NCBI GenBank assembly: GCA_017427285.1
Contig: JAFRTE010000037.1
Coordinates: 62,001 to 126,000, forward strand
Length of the DNA stretch: 64,000 nucleotides
Direction: 5' to 3'
From: Clostridia bacterium
Lineage (GTDB): Bacteria > Bacillota > Clostridia > Oscillospirales > UBA644
Position 1 is the first letter of the stretch. Each line of letters starts with the position of its first letter. This document shows, piece after piece, positions 40,112-49,248 of the stretch. The notes under the pieces are model-generated. The model saw only the letters and a list, made by a program, of their open reading frames with translations, searched no databases and was not told the DNA's origin. Position numbers and translations under genes: made by a program.

Positions 40112-40303
40112 TCATACAGCCTGCTTCTGGTGAAGGATTGTTTTTACTCTTGCTATATCCTTCTTAACAGAAGCGATTACCATGGGGTTGTCGAGCTGTT
40201 TGGTCGCATGCTGAAAACGAAGATTGAAAAGCTCCGCCTTAAGGTCTTTGAGCTTGGCTTCGAGTTCGGAAACGGACATTTCTCTTATTTCCTTAGCTTT
40301 CAT
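40112..40303 (-). CDS. rpmC: Ribosomal protein L29
   Basis: The 63-residue helical protein has [20 protein letters not shown], then [20 protein letters not shown] and the conserved [13 protein letters not shown]29 lies by the peptide exit near L23. Its ATG shares one base with the end of rplP. Confidence 0.97.
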   Translation of the reverse strand: MKAKEIREMSVSELEAKLKDLKAELFNLRFQHATKQLDNPMVIASVKKDIARVKTILHQKQAV

Positions 40304-40740
40304 TATGCGTCACCTCCGGCTTCGGTAGCCTCATCGGATTTTTTGATGAATTTGCATTTTACCGGAAGTTTATAGGATGCGAGACGCATAGCTTCCTTTG
40401 CAACATCTTCGGGGATTCCGTCCATTTCGAACATTATGCGACCGGGTTTAACAACCGCTACCCAATATTCGGGCGAACCTTTACCGGAACCCATTCGGGT
40501 CTCGGCAGGCTTTTCGGTAATGGGCTTGTCGGGGAATATTTTGATCCAGACCTTACCGCCTCTTTTGATGTATCTTGTCATAGCGATACGGGCAGCTTCT
40601 ATCTGGTTGCTGGTGATCCATGCGGGTTCAAGGGAAACGAGGCCGTAAGAGCCGCTTGAAAGCTTGTTGCCTCTTGTTGCCTTACCTTTAAGACGTCCGC
40701 GCTGGACACGTCTATATTTTGTTCTTTTTGGCATTAACAC
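40303..40740 (-). CDS. rplP: Ribosomal protein L16
   Basis: The 145-residue product has [20 protein letters not shown] at the start and [20 protein letters not shown] with [21 protein letters not shown]16 lies near the A site. The gene overlaps the end of rpsC by 29 bases, so translation is probably coupled. Confidence 0.97.
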   Translation of the reverse strand: MLMPKRTKYRRVQRGRLKGKATRGNKLSSGSYGLVSLEPAWITSNQIEAARIAMTRYIKRGGKVWIKIFPDKPITEKPAETRMGSGKGSPEYWVAVVKPGRIMFEMDGIPEDVAKEAMRLASYKLPVKCKFIKKSDEATEAGGDA

Positions 40741-41407
40741 GGCGGTTTTCCTCCTTTACTTCCGTTTTCCTGTTAGATGCGAGAACTTCGCCTTTGTAGA
40801 TCCATACTTTTACGCCTATTCTGCCGTAGGTTGTATGAGCTTCGGCAAAACCGTAATCGATATCTGCTCTGAGAGTCTGAAGGGGAATTGTTCCTTCATG
40901 GAAATGCTCGCTGCGAGCGATTTCAGCGCCGCCCAGACGGCCGGATACCATCGTTTTGATACCCTTGGCGCCCATTTTCATGGTTCTGTCGATAGCGGTT
41001 CTGGTCGCTCTTCTGAATGCGGTCCTCTTTTCGAGGTCAGACGCGATTCTTTCTGCTACGAGCTGAGCGTTGAGTTCGGGGCGTTTAACTTCAACGATCG
41101 TGATATAAACGCGTTTGCCGACCATTTTTTCAACGTTCTTGCGAAGTTTTTCCACTTCAACGCCGCCCTTGCCGGTTACGATGCCGGGTCTTGCGCAGTG
41201 GATGTAGATTTTTATACGGTCTTCGGAATTACGTTCGATTTCGATCTTGGGAATTCCTGCGGCGTACATTTCTTTTTTGATGAATTTTCTGATTTTGTTA
41301 TCCTGAACAAGGATGTCGCCGAATTTGTCGTCGCGAGCAAACCAGCGGGAGTCCCAGTTGCGGATTATGCCTACACGAAGACCGTGAGGATTAACTTTTT
41401 GTCCCAT
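40712..41407 (-). CDS. rpsC: Ribosomal protein S3
   Basis: S3 forms part of the mRNA entry. The 231-residue product has the start [20 protein letters not shown] and the KH-domain [17 protein letters not shown]. The second-domain motif [20 protein letters not shown] is followed by [15 protein letters not shown]. The length is normal. Confidence 0.97.
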   Translation of the reverse strand: MGQKVNPHGLRVGIIRNWDSRWFARDDKFGDILVQDNKIRKFIKKEMYAAGIPKIEIERNSEDRIKIYIHCARPGIVTGKGGVEVEKLRKNVEKMVGKRVYITIVEVKRPELNAQLVAERIASDLEKRTAFRRATRTAIDRTMKMGAKGIKTMVSGRLGGAEIARSEHFHEGTIPLQTLRADIDYGFAEAHTTYGRIGVKVWIYKGEVLASNRKTEVKEENRRVNAKKNKI

Positions 41408-41419
41408 ATCTGTCCTCCC

Positions 41420-41755
41420 TTATTCCTTTTCAGCAAGGATCATCGTTATATGAGAAGATCTCTTGCGATATATATCGGCGCTGCCCTTTGCTCTTTCCAT
41501 GCGGCGTTTCATAACTCTTGCGGGACCTACGAAGCAGGTTTTGACGTAGAGTTTGTCAACGTCCATGCCGAAATTGTTTTCAGCGTTGGCAACGCAGCTT
41601 CTGAGAAGCTTTAAAACGGGTTCGCTTGCGGCCTTCGGAGTGTTCTGAAGGATAGCTGCCGCCGTTGCGACGGGCTTGTTTCTTATGAGATCGAGAACTA
41701 TCTTCACTTTACGCGGAGTGATGCGAAGATCTCTCAGATAAGCTTTTGCTTCCAT
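41420..41755 (-). CDS. rplV: Ribosomal protein L22
   Basis: L22 lines the peptide exit tunnel. The 111-residue product has ITPRKVKIVLDLIRNKPVATA and the C-terminal hairpin region VGPARVMKRRMERAKGSADI, then KRSSHITMILAE. The order and spacing are normal. Confidence 0.97.
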   Translation of the reverse strand: MEAKAYLRDLRITPRKVKIVLDLIRNKPVATAAAILQNTPKAASEPVLKLLRSCVANAENNFGMDVDKLYVKTCFVGPARVMKRRMERAKGSADIYRKRSSHITMILAEKE

Positions 41756-41781
41756 TATCTTTACTTAACCTCCTGTGCGCC

Positions 41782-42063
41782 TTACTTCGTTGTATTGGAG
41801 GCCTTGGAACCTGAATGGCCTCTGAATACACGGGTCGGAGCGAATTCGCCGAGCTTGTGGCCGACCATATCCTCTGTTACATATACGGGAACATGCTTTT
41901 TTCCGTCATGAACGGCAAATGTATGTCCTACGAATTCAGGGAAAATAGTGGATGCTCTGGACCAGGTTTTTACAACTCTTTTTTCGCCTTTTTCATTCAT
42001 TTCGAGAACTTTTTTCATAAGCGAAAGTTCGACGTACGGGCCTTTTTTAACACTTCTGCTCAT
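41782..42063 (-). CDS. rpsS: Ribosomal protein S19
   Basis: The 93-residue product begins [20 protein letters not shown] and has [20 protein letters not shown] and [17 protein letters not shown]19 lies in the head of the small subunit and pairs with S13. Confidence 0.97.
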   Translation of the reverse strand: MSRSVKKGPYVELSLMKKVLEMNEKGEKRVVKTWSRASTIFPEFVGHTFAVHDGKKHVPVYVTEDMVGHKLGEFAPTRVFRGHSGSKASNTTK

Positions 42064-42075
42064 TTATGGCACCTC

Positions 42076-42906
42076 CTATTTATCCTTTCTTCTCTTTACG
42101 ATATACTTATTGGACTTATTCTTCTTACGGGTCTTGTATCCGAGAGCGGGCTTACCCCAGGGGGTAACGGGGCCCGGTCGACCGATAGGAGATTTGCCCT
42201 CGCCGCCGCCGTGCGGGTGGTCGTTGGGGTTCATTACGGAACCGCGGACCGTGGGACGGATGCCCATATGGCGTTTTCTTCCGGCTTTACCGAGAGATAC
42301 GTTTTCGTGGTCGCTGTTGCCGACAACGCCGATCGTGGCTTTGCAGTTGAGGCGTACCATTCTTACTTCTCCGGAGGGAAGACGGATCTGAGCGAAGCCG
42401 TTTTCCTTAGCCATGAGCTGAGCGCCGATACCTGCGGAGCGGGCGAGCTGAGCGCCTTTGCCGGGATAGAGCTCGATATTGTGAATGAAAGTACCTACGG
42501 GGATCTTTTCGATGAAGAGACAGTTGCCGGGTTTGATGTCGGCGTTTGCGCCTGCTTCAACGGTATCGCCTACGTTGAGACCTTCGGGAGCGATGATATA
42601 GTTGCGAACTCCGTCGGAATACTCGATGAGAGCTATGTTTGCCGATCTGTTGGGATCGTATTCGATAGCGATCACGTTTGCCTGTTCGTCAAGTCTGTTT
42701 CTCTTGAAATCGATGATCCTGTATTTTCTGCGGTTTCCGCCGCCTTTGTGACGGACGGTGATTTTACCGTAGCTGTTACGTCCTGCGTTCTTTTTGAGAA
42801 CGGTAAGAAGCGATTTTTCGGGAGTCTTTTTGGTGATCTCTTCGAAAGTGGAAACCGTCATGGTTCTCCTTGAAGGAGTTGTCGGTTTGTATGATTTTAT
42901 AGCCAT
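42076..42906 (-). CDS. rplB: Ribosomal protein L2
   Basis: L2 is needed for subunit joining and peptidyl transfer. The 276-residue product begins [20 protein letters not shown]. The catalytic-region block reads [20 protein letters not shown] followed by [13 protein letters not shown], including the conserved histidine. [20 protein letters not shown] is near residue 50. Confidence 0.98.
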   Translation of the reverse strand: MAIKSYKPTTPSRRTMTVSTFEEITKKTPEKSLLTVLKKNAGRNSYGKITVRHKGGGNRRKYRIIDFKRNRLDEQANVIAIEYDPNRSANIALIEYSDGVRNYIIAPEGLNVGDTVEAGANADIKPGNCLFIEKIPVGTFIHNIELYPGKGAQLARSAGIGAQLMAKENGFAQIRLPSGEVRMVRLNCKATIGVVGNSDHENVSLGKAGRKRHMGIRPTVRGSVMNPNDHPHGGGEGKSPIGRPGPVTPWGKPALGYKTRKKNKSNKYIVKRRKDK

Positions 42907-42923
42907 ATTAACTCAGCACTCCT

Positions 42924-43220
42924 TTACATTAAGCTATCGAAGAACTCGATTGTCTTGGAATCTTCGGTAAGGGTTACGATTGCTCTTTTTTCTTTCGCAG
43001 TCTTGCCGGAGGTAAGGCCTCTTCTTCTGTTTTTGCCGGAAAGATGCATTGTGTTTACATCGGATACTTTAACCTTGAATATCTCTTCAACGGCGTTTTT
43101 AATCTCGATCTTGTTTGCATCCTGAGCAACAACGAAGGTGTATTTGCGCTGGTTACGCATAATGTCCATGCTGTGTTCGGTAATAACCGGTTTCAAAATG
43201 ATATCCTGAGCGAATTTCAT
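42924..43220 (-). CDS. rplW: Ribosomal protein L23
   Basis: L23 borders the peptide exit and is the docking point for trigger factor and SRP. The 98-residue product has ILKPVITEHSMDIMRNQRKYT and NKIEIKNAVEEIFKVKVSDV followed by a basic loop. Its ATG overlaps the last base of rplD. Confidence 0.97.
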   Translation of the reverse strand: MKFAQDIILKPVITEHSMDIMRNQRKYTFVVAQDANKIEIKNAVEEIFKVKVSDVNTMHLSGKNRRRGLTSGKTAKEKRAIVTLTEDSKTIEFFDSLM

Positions 43221-43843
43221 TATACGTACACCTCCTCGATTTTCTGAACAGCTTCTTTCGTTACGATGAAGTTGTCATGATTCATGATATCGTAAACATT
43301 GAGCGTGTTTACATAAAGGGTTTTTACGCCGGGGATGTTCTTTGCGCTTCTTACGACGTTTACGTCGGGAGCGGGAAGAACAACGAGCGATTTATCCGCA
43401 ACGTTGAGAGCTTTGAGAACTGCGACCATATTTTTGGTTTTTGCCTGCTCGAAGCTGAGCGCGTCGAGGACGATGAATTTGCCTTCCTGAACTTTGCAGG
43501 AGAACGCGCTCTTCATTGCGCCTCTCTTTGCCTTTTTATTCATGGAATATCTGTAGCTTCTGGGTTTGGGGCCGAGCGCTACGCCGCCGTGATACCACTG
43601 CGGAGCTCTGATGGAGCCCTGTCTTGCTCTGCCTGTGCCCTTCTGTCTGTACGGCTTTTTGCCGCCGCCGCGAACCTCGGTCCTCGTCTTGGTGCTCTGT
43701 GTGCCCTGACGCTGGTTTGCGAGGTAGTTTTTGACCGCTTCATGAAGAAGAGAGACATTGACTTCTACGCCGAAAATGCTGTCGTTCAATTCGAGCGTGC
43801 CGGTCTCTTTACCGGTCATATCGTATACTTTAACGTTAGCCAT
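43220..43843 (-). CDS. rplD: Ribosomal protein L4
   Basis: L4 lines the exit tunnel, and in several bacteria it regulates its own operon. The 207-residue product has NQRQGTQSTKTRTEVRGGGK, then KPYRQKGTGRARQGSIRAPQ and GGVALGPKPRSYRY, the tunnel-loop region. The long structured leader upstream of rpsJ is a possible regulatory target. Confidence 0.97.
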   Translation of the reverse strand: MANVKVYDMTGKETGTLELNDSIFGVEVNVSLLHEAVKNYLANQRQGTQSTKTRTEVRGGGKKPYRQKGTGRARQGSIRAPQWYHGGVALGPKPRSYRYSMNKKAKRGAMKSAFSCKVQEGKFIVLDALSFEQAKTKNMVAVLKALNVADKSLVVLPAPDVNVVRSAKNIPGVKTLYVNTLNVYDIMNHDNFIVTKEAVQKIEEVYV

Positions 43844-43859
43844 TGTGAATCCTCCCTCC

Positions 43860-44495
43860 TCAAGAATGTTTCTTAACGGCGGATTTAACGATTATCAGAC
43901 CGCCGTTGGGGCCTGGAACGGCGCCCTTTATAGCAATAAGGTTGTTTTCAGCATCGACTTTAACAACTGTAAGGTTCTGGATGGTTATCTGTTCGCTGCC
44001 CATGTGGCCCGGCATGCCTTTGCCCTTCATAACTCTGGAGGGGTCGGTGTTTGCGCCCATGGAGCCCTGATGTCTGTGATAACCCGAACCGTGCGCCATA
44101 GGACCGGTGTGGAAACCGTGGCGTTTGATTGTGCCCTGGTATCCTTTACCTTTGGAAATACCCGTAACGTCAACTTTGTCGCCGTTTGCAAAAACTTCTG
44201 CTTTAAGGATATCTCCTACTTTAAGATCCGCGCTGTTGTCGAGAGTAAATTCTTTAAGAACTCTCTTGTAAGCGACCTGCGCTTTGTCGAAGTGCCCTTT
44301 GCGGGGCTTAACAACGAGTTTTTCACGAATGTCTTCAAAGCCGAGCTGTACTGCGTCGTATCCGTCGTTTTCAACGGTTTTCTTCTGAACGACCGGGCAG
44401 GGTCCGACTTCAAGAACGGTTACCGGGATGACGTTGCCGTTTTCGGTGAAAAGCTGAGTCATACCGATTTTTCTGCCGATAATGCCTTTTTCCAT
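43860..44495 (-). CDS. rplC: Ribosomal protein L3
   Basis: L3 starts 50S assembly. The 211-residue product begins [20 protein letters not shown] and has [20 protein letters not shown] and the W-finger region [35 protein letters not shown] closes it. AAAGGAG precedes the ATG. Confidence 0.97.
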   Translation of the reverse strand: MEKGIIGRKIGMTQLFTENGNVIPVTVLEVGPCPVVQKKTVENDGYDAVQLGFEDIREKLVVKPRKGHFDKAQVAYKRVLKEFTLDNSADLKVGDILKAEVFANGDKVDVTGISKGKGYQGTIKRHGFHTGPMAHGSGYHRHQGSMGANTDPSRVMKGKGMPGHMGSEQITIQNLTVVKVDAENNLIAIKGAVPGPNGGLIIVKSAVKKHS

Positions 44496-44576
44496 TTAAT
44501 GAATCTCCTTTCGGTTATTGGTTGGTCCGGTACCAACGTGACCTGCATGGCGTATATGCGTATATTATATTGTAGA

Positions 44577-44891
44577 TTAAAGTTTGATTTCGATGTCTAC
44601 GCCTGCGGGAAGCTCTATGCCTACGAGGGCATCAACGGCTTTCTGCGAAGGTCTGATAACGTCGATCACGCGCTTGTGGGTTCTCATCTCAAACTGTTCA
44701 CGAGCATCTTTATATTTATGAACAGCGCGGAGAATGGTGATTATTTCCTTATCCGTGGGAAGGGGTACGGGGCCGGAAACTTCTGCGCCGAATCTCTTGG
44801 CGGTCTCAACGATCTTCTCTGCCGCACGGTCGATGAGTTTGTGATCGTAAGATTTGAGTCTGATCCTCATTTTGTTTTTGTTATCTGCCAT
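44577..44891 (-). CDS. rpsJ: Ribosomal protein S10
   Basis: S10 is in the 30S head and also joins the NusB antitermination complex. The 104-residue product has [35 protein letters not shown] and [19 protein letters not shown]. The ATG at 44891 follows AGGAGG. The open frame continues 53 codons upstream, but that part is the structured leader. It is the first gene of the operon. 81 bases separate it from rplC. Confidence 0.96.
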   Translation of the reverse strand: MADNKNKMRIRLKSYDHKLIDRAAEKIVETAKRFGAEVSGPVPLPTDKEIITILRAVHKYKDAREQFEMRTHKRVIDVIRPSQKAVDALVGIELPAGVDIEIKL

Positions 44892-45234
44892 GATTTTCGC
44901 CTCCTGATTTAATTTTGCGTTGTTTAAAAACTGTTTGATTTGGCGGCGATGAAAAACCGAACACTCTGCCGTGTGTTTCCGGATTTGACCGCAAAAAATT
45001 TCGGACAGGGCAAGCTGTTCCGAAAACATCGGGCGCTGAGAGGTAGACACCGTAAACGGTCTCCGTTAGTAATCGGGACGCCGATCCTTTAACGTACAGT
45101 CGATCGAAAAGCGACTACATCAGCAAAATTCGGTATCATCCAATTTCAAATCGGATTTTCGCTCCCCCGGAATTACCCGACCGGTTTCAAAGCCGGGCGG
45201 CAACCTCCGGGATCATTGCCATAAATTGCCATGC
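44892..45234 (-). ncRNA. Long structured 5' leader of the S10 operon
   Basis: About 340 bases lie between the predicted transcription start and rpsJ. On the minus strand the first part can fold: an outer stem CCCGGA/TCCGGG (45206-45211 with 45166-45171) encloses CCGG-CTTTGAAA-CCGG. Further down are hairpins AGTCG/CGACT and ACCG-TTTA-CGGT. No rho-independent terminator is obvious. S10-operon leaders that bind L4 or another ribosomal protein are known in other bacteria. Whether this matches a known Clostridia type cannot be decided here. Confidence 0.6.
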
Positions 45235-45240
45235 TTGGGT

Positions 45241-45269
45241 ATTATATCACAGCGAAGAAAAAAAATCAA
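45241..45269 (-). promoter_or_regulatory. SigA-type promoter of the S10-spc-alpha operon
   Basis: On the minus strand TTGATT (45264-45269), 17 bases, TATAAT (45241-45246). It is the only clear promoter seen upstream of the 31-gene operon. Confidence 0.85.
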
Positions 45270-45331
45270 TAGGGATTGCAATTATTCTTTATGAACATTT
45301 TGTAAACTTTGAGCCCGTAAACAGAATTATT

Positions 45332-45360
45332 CTATGCCGCCGGATCTTCCGGCGGCATAG
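45332..45360. terminator. Perfect 13-base hairpin after the GH20 gene, probable terminator
   Basis: CTATGCCGCCGGA pairs fully with TCCGGCGGCATAG around a three-base loop (TCT). It lies 20 bases after the GH20 stop. Neither side has a good T-run (AATAATTCTG on the minus strand), so it may stop transcription poorly or instead protect the 3' end. Confidence 0.6.
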
Positions 45361-45379
45361 CAAGTCTGTTGTCCGTATT

Positions 45380-47218
45380 TTACAGGTATTTTTCCAGATT
45401 GAGGTGCTTTCCGTATTTGCAGTATCTTATAAGCGAATAAAGAGACTGTTCGGTATCGATATATTTCGATTCGAGATAATTCCACTCGCTCTGACGGTTT
45501 TGGCGCATCCAGAGACGTCTGTTTTCCTTTTTAATAAGCTCGAATTCTTCTGAAAGCGCAATAAGGTCGTCTACGATGCTTTTCGCCTCTTCCCGGCTTT
45601 CGAATGCTACCGAAGGGATTATGCAAACGCGCATCAAAGTCCACATAAGCCGTCTTATATCGAACATAAAAGCGTCGTAAGTCTGTTTGAAACGCTTCGG
45701 TTTGTTTTCCTTAAGGATATCTTCCGCTTCGCCTATCACCGAGAGGAGCTCGGAGCAGTGTTCGGCAAGATCGTGTTTTTCGGACGTGGGCTTTCTTGCG
45801 TCCTTCCAGAATTCGTTAAAGAGCAGCCCACCTATTTCGGCGTAATCGTATACGCTTTCAAGACCGAAATGTCTGTCGTATGAATATACGGTTTTGATCG
45901 CATCTGTTACGGTATCGTCGTAACCGTAATATATTTTATTGAAAGAACGGAGAAACGAATCAAACGTCACTGCCTCGTCGTATGTCCACGCAAACTGCGC
46001 TCCTGCGGCTATTGACGGCATCATCTCTTCGCGTAAGCCCGTTCCGTTGTCGTTCCAGCCGGAAAGGACGAAAATATCGGTCGTGCCCCGCGTGCAGGCA
46101 ACGAAGTTTTTGCTGTTTGTAAATGAAACTTCAAGATCGGGAACGAATCTGCTCCACGTCCATGAACCGGGCGAAATGCCGAATTTATGTCCGCTTTCGG
46201 CAAATTTTGCGGATGAATACGTGTCGCGGACAGCATAGTCCCACGCGACGAGAGTAATATCCGGGTCAAGAGAAGAAACGAGATCGAAACCGAAGCCGTA
46301 ATCGCCCCAGGGCTGCAAAAACATATCGCCGTACATCATCAGGGTGCATCCGCGTTTTTTAAGCTCCGAAGAAAGCCAGTTGAAATACTCGGTAAAGATT
46401 TTTCCGCCTTTTTCTTCTCCGAATATCTTTTTCAGATCGGCAACTTCATCTCCGCCCGCGTGGATAACGCCTTTTCCGAAAGCAGCAACTATTTCGTCAA
46501 GCATCGAGCAGACAAAACTGCGGACTTCCTTTTTCGTAACGTCCAGAACATCAGTGACCCTGTCGCCGTCGCGAAGCATCATTTCCCTGAAATCGTAAAG
46601 TTTTCCGTTTTTATCCCAATGACCGATAAGATTGATTATCGGGCGGACCGATACTCCGAAACCCGCAGCGTATTCGCATATCTCACGCCATTCCGAAGCA
46701 GGCACGGGATCGGAATACTTGCCGAAATCGGGGCAGAACTCAAAACGGAACGTATCTTCGATATACGGCATGTATACGTTGTATTTAAAATAGGAAATAC
46801 GCCTGATTATAGACTTGAAACCGTCGACGGTGGAAATCTGGCCCCTCGAAATATCGTCCGAAACCGCGCGGAAATGAATATCGGGATGATCGGAAACGGA
46901 CCCGACGGGGATATATCCGCCGTTTAGCAGGGCAAGCTGGATAAGAGTGCAAAAACCGTAATGGACCGCCGCATCGCCGGGGCCCGAAATGCGGATCTCT
47001 TCGCCGCTAACGGTAAGTGTATATGCATCCTTATCGAAAGACGGATCGATCTCCGCCTTGATAAGCTTTTCGCCCTTGAGTTCAAGAGCAAAATCCGAGA
47101 GGATATCTTCCGTTCTGCAATGCGCCTGAAGCGACATGGAAGGCGAATAATCGAAAATGCTTACTTTTTCTTCGGACGCGCTTACGGATTTGACTGTAGG
47201 GATAATCGAATAATTCAT
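45380..47218 (-). CDS. GH20 beta-N-acetylhexosaminidase
   Basis: The enzyme removes terminal N-acetylhexosamine by substrate-assisted catalysis. The 612-residue product has an N-terminal alpha/beta domain (DKDAYTLTVSGEEIRI, AVHYGFCTLIQL) before the TIM barrel. The catalytic pair lies in VIHAGGDEVADLKK (D257, E258). A helical C-terminal region follows. There is no signal peptide, so it should cut imported chitobiose-like or host-glycan fragments. The ATG at 47218 has AAGGA. An ATG at 47245 that overlaps the rnj stop (ATGA) is also possible. Confidence 0.9.
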   Translation of the reverse strand: MNYSIIPTVKSVSASEEKVSIFDYSPSMSLQAHCRTEDILSDFALELKGEKLIKAEIDPSFDKDAYTLTVSGEEIRISGPGDAAVHYGFCTLIQLALLNGGYIPVGSVSDHPDIHFRAVSDDISRGQISTVDGFKSIIRRISYFKYNVYMPYIEDTFRFEFCPDFGKYSDPVPASEWREICEYAAGFGVSVRPIINLIGHWDKNGKLYDFREMMLRDGDRVTDVLDVTKKEVRSFVCSMLDEIVAAFGKGVIHAGGDEVADLKKIFGEEKGGKIFTEYFNWLSSELKKRGCTLMMYGDMFLQPWGDYGFGFDLVSSLDPDITLVAWDYAVRDTYSSAKFAESGHKFGISPGSWTWSRFVPDLEVSFTNSKNFVACTRGTTDIFVLSGWNDNGTGLREEMMPSIAAGAQFAWTYDEAVTFDSFLRSFNKIYYGYDDTVTDAIKTVYSYDRHFGLESVYDYAEIGGLLFNEFWKDARKPTSEKHDLAEHCSELLSVIGEAEDILKENKPKRFKQTYDAFMFDIRRLMWTLMRVCIIPSVAFESREEAKSIVDDLIALSEEFELIKKENRRLWMRQNRQSEWNYLESKYIDTEQSLYSLIRYCKYGKHLNLEKYL

Positions 47219-47241
47219 AACGGATTTTTCCTTTACTGTAT

Positions 47242-48912
47242 TCATATTACTTTAATAACGGGAATGATCATCGGCTTGCGTTTGGTCTGCTCCGAAACGT
47301 ATTTTGTAACCTCGTCCTTAAGGCGTGTCTTTGCGTTGAATACCCATTCGTCATACCCTTCGGAAGCGCAGTGTTCAACGACTTTTACCGTGATGTTTTT
47401 TATTCTGTCAACGATATTTTCGTTTTCTTTTGCATAAACAAAACCGCGGGAAATAACTTCGGGCTCGGGCATAACGGTAAGCGTGTATTCGTCAACAACG
47501 GCTACGATAAGTATAAGTCCGTCCTGCGAAAGATGTTTTCTGTCGCGCAAAACGACGTTTCCCACGTCCCCTACTCCGAGTCCGTCAACGAGGATTTTGC
47601 CCGAAGGCACGGTGCCGATCTTTTTTATTCCGTCGTCGCTCATCTCAACTATATCGCCGATATCGGCGACAACGATATTCTTTCCCGGAATGCCAAGAGA
47701 GAGCGCAAGCTCTTCGTGGCGTTTGAGATGTCTGTATTCTCCGTGAACGGGTATAAAGTATTTGGGCTTTACAAGGCCGAAAATCAGTTTCAGATCCTCC
47801 TGGCAAGCGTGTCCCGAAACGTGGACCTCGGCGAGAGAATCGTCCACAACGGTAGCGCCCGAACGGTAAAGCTCGTTTACTACCCTGTTAACGAGTTTTT
47901 CGTTGCCTGGAATAGCGGTTGCGGAAATAATGACGAGATCGCGGCTGTTGATTTCAACTATTTTGTGATCGGAATAAGCCATTCTGTAAAGAGCGGACAT
48001 CGGTTCGCCCTGGCTGCCCGTAGTGATAACCACCACTTTTTCGGGCGGGTAATTGTTTACGTCGTCGATATCTATGAGCACTCTGTCGGGAATTGACATA
48101 TATCCGAGCTCGTCGGCAACTTCGATTACGTTAACCATGCTTCTGCCGCTTACCGCAACTTTTCTGTGAAATTCGGCGGCAAGATTGATTATGGACTGAA
48201 CTCTGTGTACGTTTGACGAAAACGTTGCGATGATTATACGCTTATTCATCGCTTTCATGAAAATGTTGCGGAGTGAATCGCGGACTTTCAGCTCGCTCAT
48301 TGTAAATCCGGGACGGGCGACGTTTGTCGATTCCATCATCAGCAGAGTAACGCCCTCCTGACCGAGTTGCCCTATACGCGTTAAATCGATCATTTCACCG
48401 TCAACGGGCGTAACGTCTATTTTAAAGTCGCCCATATGAAGGACTGTGCCGCACGGCGTGTGTATCGCGAGCGCGGTGGCGTCGGCTATTGAGTGGTTAA
48501 CGTGAATGAATTCCACGCTCAGAGTGTCAAGCTCGACGGTCTGACCGGCGCGGACTTCTATAAGCTCCGCTTCGTTGTCAAGGTTGAATTCTTTCAGTTT
48601 ATTCTGGATTATCCCTACCGTCAGCCGTGTTGCGTAAATGGGCACGTTTATATCCCGAAGAAGATACGGGATCGCTCCGATATGATCTTCATGACCGTGA
48701 GTAATAAAAATGGCGCGGAAGCGGTCGCTGTTTTTAATAATATACTGCATATCGGGTATAACGTAGTCAACGCCCGGCATCTCTTCATCGGGAAAAGCAA
48801 GGCCGCAGTCTATCGCGATTATATCTTTTCCGCATTCGATAAGCGTAAGGTTTTTTCCGATCTCGTTAAGTCCGCCTAACGGAATAATCCGTATTTTGTC
48901 TATTTTTTTCAA
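47242..48912 (-). CDS. rnj: Ribonuclease J
   Basis: RNase J is the 5'-to-3' exo/endonuclease that matures and decays RNA in Firmicutes. The 556-residue product has the metallo-beta-lactamase metal motif THGHEDHIGAIPYLL and the beta-CASP domain with ATFSSNVHRVQSII and ITTGSQGEPMSAL. HVSGHACQEDL and PVHGEYRHL supply further ligands, and the RNase J C-terminal domain completes it. The start is the TTG at 48912, seven bases after GGAGG. Earlier in-frame codons lack a site. GH20 follows with a four-base or short gap. Confidence 0.96.
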   Translation of the reverse strand: MKKIDKIRIIPLGGLNEIGKNLTLIECGKDIIAIDCGLAFPDEEMPGVDYVIPDMQYIIKNSDRFRAIFITHGHEDHIGAIPYLLRDINVPIYATRLTVGIIQNKLKEFNLDNEAELIEVRAGQTVELDTLSVEFIHVNHSIADATALAIHTPCGTVLHMGDFKIDVTPVDGEMIDLTRIGQLGQEGVTLLMMESTNVARPGFTMSELKVRDSLRNIFMKAMNKRIIIATFSSNVHRVQSIINLAAEFHRKVAVSGRSMVNVIEVADELGYMSIPDRVLIDIDDVNNYPPEKVVVITTGSQGEPMSALYRMAYSDHKIVEINSRDLVIISATAIPGNEKLVNRVVNELYRSGATVVDDSLAEVHVSGHACQEDLKLIFGLVKPKYFIPVHGEYRHLKRHEELALSLGIPGKNIVVADIGDIVEMSDDGIKKIGTVPSGKILVDGLGVGDVGNVVLRDRKHLSQDGLILIVAVVDEYTLTVMPEPEVISRGFVYAKENENIVDRIKNITVKVVEHCASEGYDEWVFNAKTRLKDEVTKYVSEQTKRKPMIIPVIKVI

Positions 48913-49104
48913 ATAATTACCTCCTGTGATAATAATTGTATGTAGGATCAATTTTTCAAAACACAACAAACACACCGCAACTTTTCTTCAGATAACAAAC
49001 AGCCCTCTTTGTTGCCGGAAGAAAAAATTTGCGGAATATGATATTCTGTTTTAAAATATAACATTGCACGCCTTTGGGCAATGCACATTATTTACATTAT
49101 ATAT

Positions 49105-49134
49105 ATTTTACCACATTTTATCCGTTTTTGTCAA
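49105..49134 (-). promoter_or_regulatory. SigA-type promoter of rnj-GH20
   Basis: On the minus strand TTGACA (49129-49134), 18 bases, TAAAAT (49105-49110). The leader to rnj is about 185 bases. It contains a small CATTGC/GCAATG hairpin near 49064-49085 and otherwise A/T-rich sequence, with no known riboswitch that I can see. Confidence 0.75.
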
Positions 49135-49187
49135 CGGGTCACGGACTTTTTCACGCAAAAATCACAAATAGCCCTGCAATATCACGC

Positions 49188-49216
49188 TTGACAGAACACA
49201 AAAAACATAATATAAT
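49188..49216 (+). promoter_or_regulatory. SigA-type promoter of the RNA methyltransferase gene
   Basis: TTGACA (49188-49193), 17 bases, TATAAT (49211-49216), a full consensus promoter 33 bases before the start codon. Confidence 0.87.
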
Positions 49217-49248
49217 TGAGATAACGACAATAAAACGGAAAGAGAACG

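Noticed and set aside
42076..44912. Long plus-strand open frames over the ribosomal genes, up to 384 codons
   Set aside because: They lie opposite near-invariant ribosomal proteins, have no ribosome sites, and their translations match no family. They come from the codon use of the real genes.
44892..45050. N-terminal extension of S10 by 53 codons
   Set aside because: The extension has no homology to S10, and AGGAGG sits just before the internal ATG at 44891.
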